A DNA stretch of 64,000 bases from Planctomyces sp. (GTDB lineage: Bacteria > Planctomycetota > Planctomycetia > Planctomycetales > Planctomycetaceae), in NCBI GenBank assembly GCA_019636235.1, contig JAHBXW010000009.1:140673-204672 (forward strand). Direction: 5' to 3'. The notes under the pieces were generated by a model. It saw only the letters and a list, made by a program, of their open reading frames with translations. It had not been told where the DNA came from and did not search any database. Position numbers and translations under genes: made by a program. Of the stretch, positions 1-9,695 are shown one piece after another; positions within the stretch are counted from its first letter, which is position 1; the number at the start of each line of letters is the position of its first letter.

Positions 1-1
1 C

Positions 2-589
2 GAGTCGGAATCGACGCATGCGGCGTACGGCACGGCCGACGAGAATCCGCTGAAGGCGGCCTATGCCCGCAACTGCCTGCTGGCGCGGCGGCTGTTGGAG
101 CAGGGCGTGCGGTACGTGAGCCTGTACTGCGCGTCCCGGGCGTCCGCGGTGGACGGTTTGTTGAACTGGGACGCCCACAAGACGCTGAAGGGGGACTACG
201 AACGGCATGGCCCGGTGTTCGATCAGCCGACGGCGGCGCTGCTCGACGACCTGAAACAGCGCGGCCTGCTGAACGACGTGCTGGTGCTGTGGACGACGGA
301 GTTCGGCCGCATGCCGACCCGGCAGTCGACGACGCAGGGGCGCGACCACAATCCCGACGCGTTCACCTGCTGGATGATGGGCGCGGGGGTTCGCGGCGGC
401 GTGAGCTACGGGGCGACGGACGATTTCGGCCGCCGGTCCGTGACGGATGTCGCGACAGCGTACGACTTCCATGCGACCGTGCTGGAACTGCTGGGCATCG
501 ATCACGAGCGGCTGACGTATTATCACAACGGAACGAACCGCCGGCTGACCGACGTCCACGGCCATCCGATCCGCGCCATCATGGCCTGA
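2..589 (+). CDS. DUF1501 family protein, C-terminal part (cut by window edge)
   Basis: This is the last 195 codons of a gene that begins before the window; the frame is open from base 2. The stretch NCLLARRLLEQGVRYVS, then ALLDDLKQRGLL, WTTEFGRMP, GRDHNPDAFT and the closing YYHNGTNRRLTDVHG are the standard C-terminal blocks of DUF1501 proteins, which belong to the sulfatase/alkaline phosphatase-like superfamily and are usually Tat-exported. The biochemical role of DUF1501 is not established. It stops 10 bases before the PSD1 gene at 600, so the two are probably cotranscribed. A second, separate DUF1501 gene follows PSD1 at 3602, so this one may belong with a further PSD1 gene upstream, which is inference. 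An internal ATG at 95 is not the start because homology extends upstream of it. Confidence 0.9.
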   Translation, partial: ESESTHAAYGTADENPLKAAYARNCLLARRLLEQGVRYVSLYCASRASAVDGLLNWDAHKTLKGDYERHGPVFDQPTAALLDDLKQRGLLNDVLVLWTTEFGRMPTRQSTTQGRDHNPDAFTCWMMGAGVRGGVSYGATDDFGRRSVTDVATAYDFHATVLELLGIDHERLTYYHNGTNRRLTDVHGHPIRAIMA

Positions 590-599
590 GCCGACTCGC

Positions 600-3500
600 A
601 TGCACGCTTCCCGACGACCGCGGCTGACGATCGCCCTGCTGGCGGCGCTGTGGCTCTCAGGGGGGCGGGCGGCGGCGACGGAGGGCGAAGCGGGTTCGGA
701 GTCCGCGGGTTTTGAGCCGATCGCGCGGCTGCTGGCGGCGCGGTGCCTGGGCTGCCACGCCGGGGCCGACGCCAAGGCGGGCCTGGACCTGACGCATCGC
801 GACGGCGCGCTGCGCGGCGGAGAGGGGGGACCGGCGCTCGCTCCCGGCGACGCGGAAGCCAGCCCGCTCTGGGAGCGCGTCCGCGACGGCGACATGCCGC
901 CCGACAAGCCGCTGGACGAGGCGGACCAGCGGCTGCTGCGCGCATGGATCGACGGAGGCGCAGCATGGGGCGCTGAGGCCATCGATCCGTTCCGGTTCAC
1001 GACGGAGACGCGCGCGGGATACGACTGGTGGTCGCTGCAGCCGTTGGCGCCCGCGTCCCCGCCCGCCGTTCAAAATGAGTCCTGGGTGCGGAACGACATC
1101 GACCGCTTCGTGCTGGAACGTCTCGAGGCGGCGGGTCTCGCGCCCTCCGAAGCGGCGTCTCCGCGGGCGCTGTTGCGGCGTGTGACGATCGACCTGACGG
1201 GCCTGCCGCCGACCGCCGAGGAGATGGCGGCGTTTGAGGCTGATCCCGGGGACGCGGCTTACGAAGCGATTGTTGATCGGCTGCTGAGTTCGCCGCAGTA
1301 TGGCGAGCGCTGGGGGCGTCACTGGCTGGACATCGCGCGCTACGGCGAGAGCAACGGGTTTGAGCGGAACGGGCCGCGCGACCATTTCTGGCAGTACCGC
1401 GATTGGGTGATCGAGGCGCTGAACGCGGACCTGCCGTATCCCGAGTTCGTCCGCCAGCAGATTGCGGGAGACTTGTTGACCGGCGGGACGGAAGGGGCCG
1501 CGGCCGTCGGATTCCTCGTGGCGGGCGTGCACAACACGGTGGTGGGCTCCAGCGAACGGATGCGGCGGCTGGCGCGGCAGGACGAACTGGAGGAGGTCGC
1601 GGGAACGCTGGGGCAGGCCTTCCTGGGGATGACGGTGCATTGCGCCCGCTGCCATGACCACAAGTTCGATCCCATCCGGACGGAGGAGTACTACCGGTTC
1701 ATCGCCGCGCTGGACGGCATTCAGCACGGGGATCGGGACGAGCTGCCGGTCCGGGACGCTGCGGAGCTGGCAGGAGTTGCGGAGGCGCTGGCTGTGGTCG
1801 AGGCGTCGACGCGGGAGCTGATGGGGACGGCCGGGCGGCGGCTGGCGATCGATGCGGCGGCAGGGCCTGCGGCGCCGGAGCCGCGCCTGCGATGGAGCTT
1901 CGATCGATGGTTCGCTGATGATTCCGGTCGAATTGCGGGCGAGGTGCACGGCGGAGCGCGAATCGAATATGGCGCCCTTGTGCTCGATGGAGCCAGGGCC
2001 TGGGCGGCGTCGGCCCCGTTGAACTTCTCCGTCGGTGAGAAGACGCTGGAAGCCTGGGTGCAGCTGGATTCGCTCGAACAGCGGGGCGGGGGGGTGATCA
2101 GCCTGCAGTTCACGGATGGCTCCGTGTTCGATGCGATCGTCTTCGGGGAACGGGAGCCTCGCCGCTGGATGGCCGGGAGCGACGGCTTTGCGCGGACGCA
2201 GCCGCTGGGCGGTGCGGAAGAGACGGAAGCGATGGACCGCCCCGTGCACGTGGCCATCGTCTATCGACAGGATGGAACGATCGCCGCGTATCGGGATGGC
2301 GCGCCTTACGGACAGCCGTATCAGACGGGCTTTGCGACGTTCGGGGCCGGCCAGGCGCAGCTGGTGTTCGGCATGCGTCATTCGCCTCCCGGCGGCGACC
2401 GGATGCTGATGGGGCGGATCCATCACGCGCAGTTCTACGATCGGGCGCTGGATGACGCCGCTGTGCGGGCGTCGTTCGAGCGGGGGTTTTCACTGGACCG
2501 GGCGAAGCTCCTGGCGGCACTGAACGATGTGGAGCGCGCGGCGTTCGCTTCGCTGGAAGAGCGTCGCGGAGAACTCCAGTCGCGCCGCGACCGGTTGCTC
2601 GCCCGCCGCGAACGGCTGTACTCGGTGACGCCCGCGGACCCGGAAGCGATGCGCGTGCATGTTCGTGGCGGCGTGACAGATTTCGGCCCCGAGGTGTCGG
2701 CCGGCGGACTTTCGGCAGTGACGGGCGCCGCAGCGGACTTCGGCCTGCCGGCGGGGGCCGGAGACCGCGAACGTCGGCTGGCCCTGGCGCGATGGATCAC
2801 GGAGGACGCGCGGCCGCTCTTGAACCGGGTCATCGTGAATCGGCTCTGGCAGCACCACTTTGGCGCCGGGCTGGTGGAGACGCCCAGCGACCTGGGGTTC
2901 AATGGCGGAAGCCCCAGCCATCCAGAGCTGCTGGATTTCCTTGCCCGGGAGCTGGAAGGACACGGCGGGCGGTTGAAGGCGCTGCATCGGCAGCTGACGC
3001 TGTCGTCGACGTATCGCCAGTCGTCGCGGCTGCGTCGGGACGCGTTTGAGGTCGATGCCGGCAATCGGCTGTTGTGGCGGGCCTCGCCCAGGCGGCTGGA
3101 TGCGGAGACGCTGCGGGACGCGATGCTGCAGTCCTCCGGCGCGCTGAATCTGGAAGCGGGCGGACCGGGATTCCGGGATGTCGAGCTGCTGTCGCTGAAC
3201 GGGACGACGTACTACCTGCCGATCGAAGCGGACCGGCCCGAGTTTCATCGCCGGAGCATCTACCGGTTCGTCCCCCGGGATGGGGCGAGCGCGCTGCTGG
3301 AGACGTTCGACTGCCCGGATCCTTCAGTGACGGCCCCGCAGCGGACAGCCACGACGACGCCATTGCAGGCGCTCAGCCTGCTGAACAACTCATTCGTGTT
3401 GGCGATGTCGGGGCGTGTCGCGCGGCGCGCCGAGGCGGGAACGGAGAGCCGGGAGGCGGCCGTCGGCCGCGTCTGGGAGCTGATCGTCGGGCGCCTTCCG

Positions 3501-3605
3501 GAGGACGTCGAGCGAACGGAATCGGCGGCCCTTGTCGAGCGACACGGGTTGGCCGCGCTCGCGCGGGGACTGTTCAACGCCAGCGAATTTCTGGTGATCG
3601 AATGA
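600..3605 (+). CDS. PSD1 protein: planctomycete cytochrome C + DUF1549 + LamG + DUF1553
   Basis: A 1001-residue exported protein. Residues 1-27 look like a signal peptide. A haem-type CxxCH motif (C49, C52, H53) lies in a planctomycete cytochrome C domain (about 40-120). DUF1549 follows (about 160-380; blocks ERWGRHWLDIARYGESNGFE and a second CxxCH at 348-352 in CARCHDHKFDP). A LamG/concanavalin-like beta domain sits at about 430-625, and DUF1553 at about 720-1000 (LNRVIVNRLWQHHFGAGLV, PSHPELLDFLA). These proteins are hugely expanded in Planctomycetota and nearly always paired with DUF1501; roles in polysaccharide catabolism or redox have been suggested but not shown. The TGA stop overlaps the ATG of the next gene (ATGA at 3602-3605), indicating translational coupling. 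Confidence 0.95.
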   Translation: MHASRRPRLTIALLAALWLSGGRAAATEGEAGSESAGFEPIARLLAARCLGCHAGADAKAGLDLTHRDGALRGGEGGPALAPGDAEASPLWERVRDGDMPPDKPLDEADQRLLRAWIDGGAAWGAEAIDPFRFTTETRAGYDWWSLQPLAPASPPAVQNESWVRNDIDRFVLERLEAAGLAPSEAASPRALLRRVTIDLTGLPPTAEEMAAFEADPGDAAYEAIVDRLLSSPQYGERWGRHWLDIARYGESNGFERNGPRDHFWQYRDWVIEALNADLPYPEFVRQQIAGDLLTGGTEGAAAVGFLVAGVHNTVVGSSERMRRLARQDELEEVAGTLGQAFLGMTVHCARCHDHKFDPIRTEEYYRFIAALDGIQHGDRDELPVRDAAELAGVAEALAVVEASTRELMGTAGRRLAIDAAAGPAAPEPRLRWSFDRWFADDSGRIAGEVHGGARIEYGALVLDGARAWAASAPLNFSVGEKTLEAWVQLDSLEQRGGGVISLQFTDGSVFDAIVFGEREPRRWMAGSDGFARTQPLGGAEETEAMDRPVHVAIVYRQDGTIAAYRDGAPYGQPYQTGFATFGAGQAQLVFGMRHSPPGGDRMLMGRIHHAQFYDRALDDAAVRASFERGFSLDRAKLLAALNDVERAAFASLEERRGELQSRRDRLLARRERLYSVTPADPEAMRVHVRGGVTDFGPEVSAGGLSAVTGAAADFGLPAGAGDRERRLALARWITEDARPLLNRVIVNRLWQHHFGAGLVETPSDLGFNGGSPSHPELLDFLARELEGHGGRLKALHRQLTLSSTYRQSSRLRRDAFEVDAGNRLLWRASPRRLDAETLRDAMLQSSGALNLEAGGPGFRDVELLSLNGTTYYLPIEADRPEFHRRSIYRFVPRDGASALLETFDCPDPSVTAPQRTATTTPLQALSLLNNSFVLAMSGRVARRAEAGTESREAAVGRVWELIVGRLPEDVERTESAALVERHGLAALARGLFNASEFLVIE

Positions 3606-5044
3606 TTTGGAATCCCTGGGATCGGCGCACGCCGCGGCGCGGCTTTCTGGACTTCGCATCCCGGGGGCTGGGGGCGACCGCGCTGTGGCAGCTGCTGGCC
3701 CGGGAGGAGGGCGTCCGCGCGTCGGACGCGTCGGGAAACGAGGCGCCCCCCCAGCCGCGGATCCGGCGGGCGGTGCAGATCTGCCTTGTCGGCGGCCTCA
3801 GCCATCTCGATTCGTTCGACTACCGTCCCCGGCTTGAAAGCCATCATGGCAAGTCGCTGCAAAGCGACGAGCAGCCCGACATTTTCTTCGGGCAGGTGGG
3901 GCTGCTGCGGAAGAGCGATTGGACGTTCGCGCAGCACGGGGAGTCGGGACTGTGGGTGTCGGACCTGTTTCCGAACATCGCCGGAGTCGCCGACGAGTTG
4001 ACGGTCATCCGCTCGATGGTCAGCGATTCGGCCAATCACACGCCGGCGCTGTTCGTCGCGAACAGCGGGTTCCAGTTCAACAGCTTTCCGTCGATGGGAA
4101 GCTGGCTGTCCTACGGACTGGGAAACGAATCGGACGCGCTGCCGACGTTCGTGGTGCTTCCGGATGGGCGCGGCCGGCCGAACGGCGGGGCGTCCAACTG
4201 GTCGAACGGCTTTCTGCCGGCCCAGCATCAGGGGGTCATGTTTCAGGATGGTTCGCGTCCGGTGCGGGACCTGTTCCCGGCGGATGCGAAGGCGGCGAGC
4301 GCGGACGACGACGTGCGGGCGTTTGTGAGTCGCATGAACCGCCGCCGACTGGACCAGGCGGGCGGGGATCAGGCGCTGTCGGCCCGCATTGAAAGCTACG
4401 AACTGGCCGCGCGGATGCAGTCGTCGATCCCGGCCGTCAGCGACCTGTCGCAGGAAACCGCCGAGACGCAGGCGCTGTATGGCATCGGCGACGAAGCGAC
4501 GGACGACTGCGGCCGGAAATGCCTGCTGGCGCGGAGGCTGCTGGAACGCGGCGTGCGGTTCGTACAGCTGTATTCCGGCGGTCCGATCGGCGGGACGCCG
4601 CGCACAAGCTGGGACGCACATGAAGATGTCCGAGAGAATCACACGGCCGAGGCCGGACGGATCGACCAGCCGGTGGCCGCGCTGGTGCGGGACCTGAAGC
4701 AGCGGGGCCTGCTCGACGACACGCTGGTGCTGTTCACGACGGAGTTCGGCCGGACGCCCTTCACGCAGTCGGCGTCCGATACGGTCGGGACGGGCCGCGA
4801 CCATAATCGATACGGGTTTTCCGTGTGGATGGCGGGCGGCGGATTGCGTCCGGGCCTGGCCTTTGGAAGCACCGACGAGATCGGCTGGAAAGCGGTCGAG
4901 CATCCCGTGCCGTGGCATGACTTCCATGCGACGGTGCTGCACCTGTTTGGAATCGACCACACGCAACTGACGTACTACCACAACGGCATCCAGCGGCGGC
5001 TGACGAACGTGCACGGGGAGGTGGTGCGGGGCGTTCTGGCGTAG
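3602..5044 (+). CDS. DUF1501 family protein (Tat-exported, sulfatase-like fold)
   Basis: A 480-residue protein. I start it at the ATG overlapping the PSD1 stop, because the frame upstream of 3602 is only the shadow of PSD1. The N-terminus carries a twin-arginine-like motif (RRTPRRGFLDFASRG) followed by a hydrophobic stretch. Typical DUF1501 blocks follow: LVGGLSHLDSFDYRP near the start of the mature domain, CLLARRLLERGVRFVQLYSG, WDAHEDV, TTEFGRTPF, GRDHNRYGFSVWMAGGG and the C-terminal YYHNGIQRRLTNVHG. It forms a translationally coupled pair with PSD1 and ends 10 bases from the convergent yebC stop. It is paralogous to the partial gene at the window's left edge. Enzymatic activity is unknown. 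Confidence 0.93.
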   Translation: MIWNPWDRRTPRRGFLDFASRGLGATALWQLLAREEGVRASDASGNEAPPQPRIRRAVQICLVGGLSHLDSFDYRPRLESHHGKSLQSDEQPDIFFGQVGLLRKSDWTFAQHGESGLWVSDLFPNIAGVADELTVIRSMVSDSANHTPALFVANSGFQFNSFPSMGSWLSYGLGNESDALPTFVVLPDGRGRPNGGASNWSNGFLPAQHQGVMFQDGSRPVRDLFPADAKAASADDDVRAFVSRMNRRRLDQAGGDQALSARIESYELAARMQSSIPAVSDLSQETAETQALYGIGDEATDDCGRKCLLARRLLERGVRFVQLYSGGPIGGTPRTSWDAHEDVRENHTAEAGRIDQPVAALVRDLKQRGLLDDTLVLFTTEFGRTPFTQSASDTVGTGRDHNRYGFSVWMAGGGLRPGLAFGSTDEIGWKAVEHPVPWHDFHATVLHLFGIDHTQLTYYHNGIQRRLTNVHGEVVRGVLA

Positions 5045-5054
5045 CCAGCCGGGA

Positions 5055-5810
5055 TCACGCGCCGGACGTCAGTTCCGCGATCAGCGCATCGGGGAGGCTG
5101 TAATTCGCGGTGACGCTCTGGACGTCTTCGTTTTCCTGGAGCGCTTCGACGAGTTCGAGAATTCGGCGGCCGTCTTCGATGCTGAGTTCCACGGTGTTGG
5201 CCGGGATGCGGGCGATTTCGGCGACGTTGGCGGGCAGTCCGGCGGCCTCGAGCGCCTGGCTGACATCAGCGAACGCGTCGACGGCGCAGGTCACTTCGTA
5301 GATGTCGCCGGAGGCTTTGACGTCGTCGGCGCCCGCATCCAGGGCGATTTCGAAGACGCGGTCCTCGGGAGCGGCGGCGACGGGGATGGCGAACAGTCCC
5401 TTGCGTTCGAACATCCAGGCGACGGCTCCGGCGCCGCCGAGGTTGCCGCCGTGGACCTCGAACGTTTTGCGGACTTCGCCGGCGGTTCGATTGCGGTTGT
5501 CGGTCAGCGCGTCGCACAGGACGGCGACGCCCCCCGGGCCGAAGCCTTCGTAGGTCAGTTCGACGAAATCGTCGCCCCCCAGTTCGCCGCTGCCCTTCTT
5601 CACCGCCCGTTCGATGTTGTCCTTGGGCATGCTGTTCTTGCGAGCCTTTTCGACGGCCACGCGGAGCGCGATGTTGAACTGCGGGTCGGGGCCGCCGCGC
5701 CGCGCGGCCACCATGATGGCGCGGCTCAACTGGCCGAACAGGGCGCCGCGCTTCTTGTCGACGCGGTCCTTGCGGTACACGATGTTGGCGAAATGCGAAT
5801 GTCCAGCCAT
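5055..5810 (-). CDS. yebC: YebC/PmpR (TACO1) family protein
   Basis: A 251-residue protein of normal family length. The start is set at the ATG giving MAGHSHFANIVYRKDRVDKK, the hallmark N-terminus of the family; the frame stays open for 41 codons further upstream but that part has no family similarity. Further conserved blocks are KKRGALFGQLSRAIMVAARR, NSMPKDNIERAVKKGSGE, YEGFGPGGVAVLCDALTDNR and GNLGGAGAVAWMFERKG. YebC proteins bind translating ribosomes and help relieve stalling at proline-rich stretches; some members were described earlier as DNA-binding regulators. The gene lies 85 bases downstream of the TPR gene on the same strand and converges with the DUF1501 gene. Confidence 0.95.
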   Translation of the reverse strand: MAGHSHFANIVYRKDRVDKKRGALFGQLSRAIMVAARRGGPDPQFNIALRVAVEKARKNSMPKDNIERAVKKGSGELGGDDFVELTYEGFGPGGVAVLCDALTDNRNRTAGEVRKTFEVHGGNLGGAGAVAWMFERKGLFAIPVAAAPEDRVFEIALDAGADDVKASGDIYEVTCAVDAFADVSQALEAAGLPANVAEIARIPANTVELSIEDGRRILELVEALQENEDVQSVTANYSLPDALIAELTSGA

Positions 5811-5895
5811 ATCCGAATCGTGCGCACCCTGTGCCTGGGAACCCATGAACCCGCCTGGCGCCGCGCGGCGGGGGAAACCGCAAATCCTAGCAGGT

Positions 5896-8214
5896 TCACT
5901 CGACCTTGCCGCTGTCCGCCGCGGGCGCCGCAACCGGCCGGCGGTCCTCGGGCAGCTTGTCGAGGACCGACTTCAGCAGCTTTTCGTCCTGCCGCGTCTT
6001 CTTCTGCTCGAGTTCCGCCGCCTTGACCCAGGCGTCGAGCGCCTCGTCATGCTGGCCAAGCTTTTCCAGCACGTCGCCGAGATGATCCCAGATCGTGGTG
6101 TCGTTGCCCCGGTCGTATGTCGTCGCCTTCTCGAGATGCGCGCGGGCCTCGTCGTAGCGTTCGAGCCGATACAGCACCCAGCCCATGCTGTCGAGGTAGG
6201 CGGCGTTTTCGGGTTCGGCGGCAAGGGCCTTCGAAATCATCTCATGGGCCTGCTCGAGGTTCTTGTTGCGGTCGGCCCACAGGTACCCCAGATCGTTGTT
6301 GGCCTGCGTGTTCTCCGGCTCCTTCTTCAGCACGTCCTCCAGGATCTTTTCGCCCTTGTCGAACTCTTCGAGATGGACGTAGATCGCCGACAGGCTGAAG
6401 CGGGACGTGTTGATCAGATCGGAATCCGTGCCGTCACGCTCGGCCCCGGCGATGACCTCTTCGAAAACGCGGATCGCCTCGGTCCAGCGCTGCGCGTGAT
6501 AGTTGATCCAGCCTTCCCGGTAATGCAGAAAGCTGTTCTGAGGTTGCGCCTGGCGGGCGGCGCGGATCAACTCCAGCGCCTTGTCGGTTTCGCCGGACAT
6601 TTCATACGCGGCCGACTGCAGCGCCTGGTACATCCAGCGCTGGTCGTCCAGCGCCGGATTCTGGAGCGCCTCGTCGAGCAGCTTCACCGCGTCGCCATGC
6701 CGGTCCTGATCCATCAGGTGGCTGGACAGCTCCTGGTACAGCTGAAACGACGGCTGATTCTGCATCGTGATCGCCAGCCGGTAGAACGCGCTGGCGTCGT
6801 CGGTGCGTTTGGCGTCGACCGAGAGTTTGCCGCAGATATACGCCTGCACGAATTCGAGCTTGGGAGGTTCGGCGTTCCGCAGCGTGTGTGCATGGCCGAC
6901 GAACAGGTCCATCGCCTCCTGGCTGTCAGTCAGGGTTTTCAACTCGAGGACGAATCGCGATGAAAGATCGCGGACTTCCGGATCGACGGCGGCGGGCAGG
7001 CTTTGGTCCTCCTTCGGAACAGGAATCGCCTGGTAGGCCTGGATCACGTGATTGAACAGGTCCTCGCCCTGTTTCTTCTGTCGCGCGATGGAGATCAGCC
7101 CGATGAGGGCTCGGGGATCGCGCGCGCCGCCCGGCGCCTTCAGGTAAGCCTGCTTCGCCTCGTCCAGCCGATCGGCGGCGAGATACTCATCGCCCAGAAA
7201 GAACGCCAGCGATGCGTTCTGCGGATCGGCCGATGCCAACTGTTCCAGCCGCGGCAGCAATTCCGAACCGCGGTTCAATTCCGTCAGCAGATCCTTCAAC
7301 AGCTGGTACGCCGCGCGGCCCCGCGTCTGCAGCTGCGCAACGAAGTACTTGTCGAGTTCCTCGAGCGCCTTGTCGGGCTTGCCCGTCTGCCGGAACAGAG
7401 TCGCCAGATTGAAGCTGTGCAGTCCGGGCCGCGCTGTGCGGAACTTCGCCGCTTCATTGAAGGCGTCGAGCGCCAGGTCCGGGTCCTCGGCCAGCAGGAA
7501 CACCTGGCCGAACTCCTCATAGGTCACGCCGGGATCGCCCACGAGTTCCTTGCGCTGGTCCTCGGTCGTCCGATCGTCCGGGGCCTTCAGGTATTCGAAC
7601 ACGATCCGGTAGTGCTGGGCGGCTTCCCTGGGCCGGTTGGCGACGCGCTCGAACGTCCCGAGCTGCTTCAGAACCGGCAGCCGGCGGGCGAACGTGCTGT
7701 CCTCGGGCAGCAGTTCCAGCCCCTGCTTGAGCAGCCCGATGCCGTCCTCGATGCGGTTCGTCCGCGCCAGAAACAAAGCCACGCCCTGCACCAGCACGAT
7801 GCCGTCCGGCCGGCGGCGGGCGCCCTCCAGGGCCGTCTGTTTCGCGGCATCGGTGTCGCCCGATTCCAGCAGGGCCGGCACCAGCGCGCGGTACGGAACC
7901 AGGCTGTCCGGTTCATTCGCCACCGCCTTCTTCAGCGCCGCAACAGCCTGCTCGGTTTCTCCGCGGGACAGCAGCACCTGCGCCGTCATGAACCATGCCA
8001 GCGATTCGCCGCGCAGCCGCTCCTTGTCGGCCAGGGGCTCGGCCGGCTGGAACGGGAGAAACAGGTCGTCGCCGATTCGCAGGACGGGCGCCGGGAGGTC
8101 GGTCGTTTCCGCGGGGTTCGGCGCGGGGGGCGACGTCTGCTCGGCGAATGCGGCGCCGCTGGCTGAAAGGAGCAGGGCAAAGGCCCCGACGGCGGCGGAG
8201 AAACGCGGCATCAT
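5896..8214 (-). CDS. Exported tetratricopeptide-repeat protein
   Basis: A 772-residue protein built of about 15 or more TPR-like helical hairpins over most of its length; clear examples are AVAALKKAVANEPDSLVPYR near the N-terminus and EARAHLEKATTYDRGNDTTI near the C-terminus. The first 28 residues (MMPRFSAAVGAFALLLSASG, then AAFAEQ) form a signal peptide, which fixes the start at one of two adjacent ATG codons (8214 or 8211). The frame runs open to 8676 but that part looks non-coding. TPR arrays are protein-protein interaction scaffolds; the partner is unknown. A good minus-strand promoter candidate lies at 8304-8333, and yebC follows 85 bases downstream, so the two may form an operon. Confidence 0.9.
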   Translation of the reverse strand: MMPRFSAAVGAFALLLSASGAAFAEQTSPPAPNPAETTDLPAPVLRIGDDLFLPFQPAEPLADKERLRGESLAWFMTAQVLLSRGETEQAVAALKKAVANEPDSLVPYRALVPALLESGDTDAAKQTALEGARRRPDGIVLVQGVALFLARTNRIEDGIGLLKQGLELLPEDSTFARRLPVLKQLGTFERVANRPREAAQHYRIVFEYLKAPDDRTTEDQRKELVGDPGVTYEEFGQVFLLAEDPDLALDAFNEAAKFRTARPGLHSFNLATLFRQTGKPDKALEELDKYFVAQLQTRGRAAYQLLKDLLTELNRGSELLPRLEQLASADPQNASLAFFLGDEYLAADRLDEAKQAYLKAPGGARDPRALIGLISIARQKKQGEDLFNHVIQAYQAIPVPKEDQSLPAAVDPEVRDLSSRFVLELKTLTDSQEAMDLFVGHAHTLRNAEPPKLEFVQAYICGKLSVDAKRTDDASAFYRLAITMQNQPSFQLYQELSSHLMDQDRHGDAVKLLDEALQNPALDDQRWMYQALQSAAYEMSGETDKALELIRAARQAQPQNSFLHYREGWINYHAQRWTEAIRVFEEVIAGAERDGTDSDLINTSRFSLSAIYVHLEEFDKGEKILEDVLKKEPENTQANNDLGYLWADRNKNLEQAHEMISKALAAEPENAAYLDSMGWVLYRLERYDEARAHLEKATTYDRGNDTTIWDHLGDVLEKLGQHDEALDAWVKAAELEQKKTRQDEKLLKSVLDKLPEDRRPVAAPAADSGKVE

Positions 8215-8303
8215 GACTCCCGACTCGTTCGTTGGCAGAGACGCAGCGGCCGTTCCGAACGGCCTGCCAGTCGCTTGCGTCCCTGCCGAAGTTGTCCTTG
8301 ACG

Positions 8304-8333
8304 ATTCTAGCAGCGTGGCGAGCGGCCGAACAA
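8304..8333 (-). promoter_or_regulatory. Candidate sigma70 promoter for TPR-yebC
   Basis: Read on the minus strand, TTGTTC (8333-8328) and TAGAAT (8309-8304) are separated by 18 bases, and TGC directly precedes TAGAAT, giving an extended -10. The TPR start lies about 90 bases downstream. The call rests on pattern matching only. Confidence 0.5.
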
Positions 8334-8483
8334 TTGGCGCTTTTTCAGACCGGGGCGAAGTCACATCAAAATCGAGGCGTCCCGCGGCTTTTCGCACGGG
8401 AGACCCGGGCATACGATCGCTGCTCCCGCCGCCGGATGCCGGTCGCGGACCTCCGGTTTCCCCTTCGACGTTCGCCCGACCAC

Positions 8484-9527
8484 ATGGACTCTTCCGGCTC
8501 GCCGCCCGATTCCGCAACCCGGTCCCCTGGCCCCTCCGGCGACTGGCCGCAGCGCCCGCTGGAACCGATGGACCCGCAGGTCGCGTGGGATCAGCCCGGA
8601 GGCGGGATCGTCGTGAATTTGGAGCTGGCCTGGGGACGACTTCGCCGCTGGTGGCTGAAGTCGCTCCGCCGCACATATGTCGAACGGATGCGGCAACTGC
8701 GGAAAGGGGATCGCAACGGCTGCCCGCACGAGGTGCTCGACCCCCGCGACCTCAAGTTCTTCCGCAGCCAGGGGGGATACTACTGGGATCGCCAGGACGA
8801 TCCGTTCGCCTGGCGGGATCGGATTCCCTTTGCGCGGGCTGGATTGTGCGAGCTGCTCGTGTTTTCCGTGCTGACATTCGGTCCGGCGAAGGCGCTGGCC
8901 GCCTGGGCGCTGCTGGGCGACCTGTCGACCGGGACCGCTGTGGCGGTCTGGCTGGCCGTCGCCGCGCTGGTTGTGGTCGGGGGACTGATCGTCTGGTTCT
9001 TCCGGGATCCGCCGCGGGCCATTCCGGGGGGGCCGGAGTCGATCGTCTCGCCGGCGGATGGCAAAATCGTGGCGATCGAGGAGATCGAGCACGACGAGTT
9101 CATCGGCGGGCCGGCCGTGCTGATCGGCATCTTCCTGTCGATCTTCAACGTGCATATCAACCGGTCGCCGCTGGCAGGACGGGTGGTCGGCATCCGGTAC
9201 ACACGCGGCAAGTTTCTGAATGCATTGCGGCCGGAGTCGGCGCGGGAGAATGAGCAACTGGCGGTTCGCATGCAGGCGTCGGAGGCGCCGCATCGGCCGT
9301 TCGTGGTGCGGCAGATCACCGGGGCCATCGCGCGGCGGATTGTGTGCTGGCTGAAGCCGGGGGACGAACTGACGCGGGGCGAGCAGTTCGGGATGATCAA
9401 GCTCGGATCACGGACGGAGCTCGTTCTGCCGCGCGAAGCGGGGCTGGAGATCCAGGTCAGGATCGGCGATTCGGTGCAGGCTGGGAGCAGCGTGCTGGGC
9501 GTCTATGGGGCGGCGCGAGGAGCGTGA
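8484..9527 (+). CDS. psd: Phosphatidylserine decarboxylase-like protein (GSR-type proenzyme)
   Basis: A 347-residue protein. Phosphatidylserine decarboxylase makes phosphatidylethanolamine at the membrane and self-cleaves to form a pyruvoyl group. The core here has FFRDPPRAIPGG, SPADGKIVAIEEIEHDEF, IFLSIFNVHINRSPLAGRVV and the cleavage-site region GMIKLGSRTELVLP; cleavage is expected between Gly and Ser as in short archaeal-type PSDs. Two hydrophobic segments (about residues 115-135 and 150-172) precede the catalytic domain. The start at 8484 is chosen because the upstream open frame (to 8232) shows no coding character; it leaves a proline-rich N-terminal extension of about 100 residues unusual for short PSDs. 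No pssA neighbour is visible. It is divergent from the TPR gene. Confidence 0.85.
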   Translation: MDSSGSPPDSATRSPGPSGDWPQRPLEPMDPQVAWDQPGGGIVVNLELAWGRLRRWWLKSLRRTYVERMRQLRKGDRNGCPHEVLDPRDLKFFRSQGGYYWDRQDDPFAWRDRIPFARAGLCELLVFSVLTFGPAKALAAWALLGDLSTGTAVAVWLAVAALVVVGGLIVWFFRDPPRAIPGGPESIVSPADGKIVAIEEIEHDEFIGGPAVLIGIFLSIFNVHINRSPLAGRVVGIRYTRGKFLNALRPESARENEQLAVRMQASEAPHRPFVVRQITGAIARRIVCWLKPGDELTRGEQFGMIKLGSRTELVLPREAGLEIQVRIGDSVQAGSSVLGVYGAARGA

Positions 9528-9565
9528 GCCGGGATGGGTGGCACGAACCGGCGCGATGGCCTGCG

Positions 9566-9640
9566 GTCCGACGGCGGAGCCGTCGGCTTGGGCCCGGGCG
9601 ATCGATGATCAATGACCAATCCGCGATGACCATTGACCAA
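9566..9640 (-). repeat. Dispersed intergenic repeat, copy 1 (part A)
   Basis: Read on the minus strand, this contains ATTGGTCAATGGTCATCGCG, then a GGTCATTG-type stretch, a C/G run, and the hairpin CCGACGGC-TCC-GCCGTCGG (9568-9586). The same order is found on the plus strand at 53211-53311 and 53410-53510. The hairpin has no T-tract, so it is not a classical intrinsic terminator. It lies between convergent genes (psd-like and lpdA). Confidence 0.85.
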
Positions 9641-9695
9641 TTCACCACGTATGTCACGGCATGCGTCACGCCCGTCGCTGCGGTTCTGGGCGTGC

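Noticed and set aside
657..2426. 589-codon minus-strand frame inside the PSD1 gene
   Set aside because: The plus strand has cytochrome C, DUF1549, LamG and DUF1553 motifs in order; the antisense has none.
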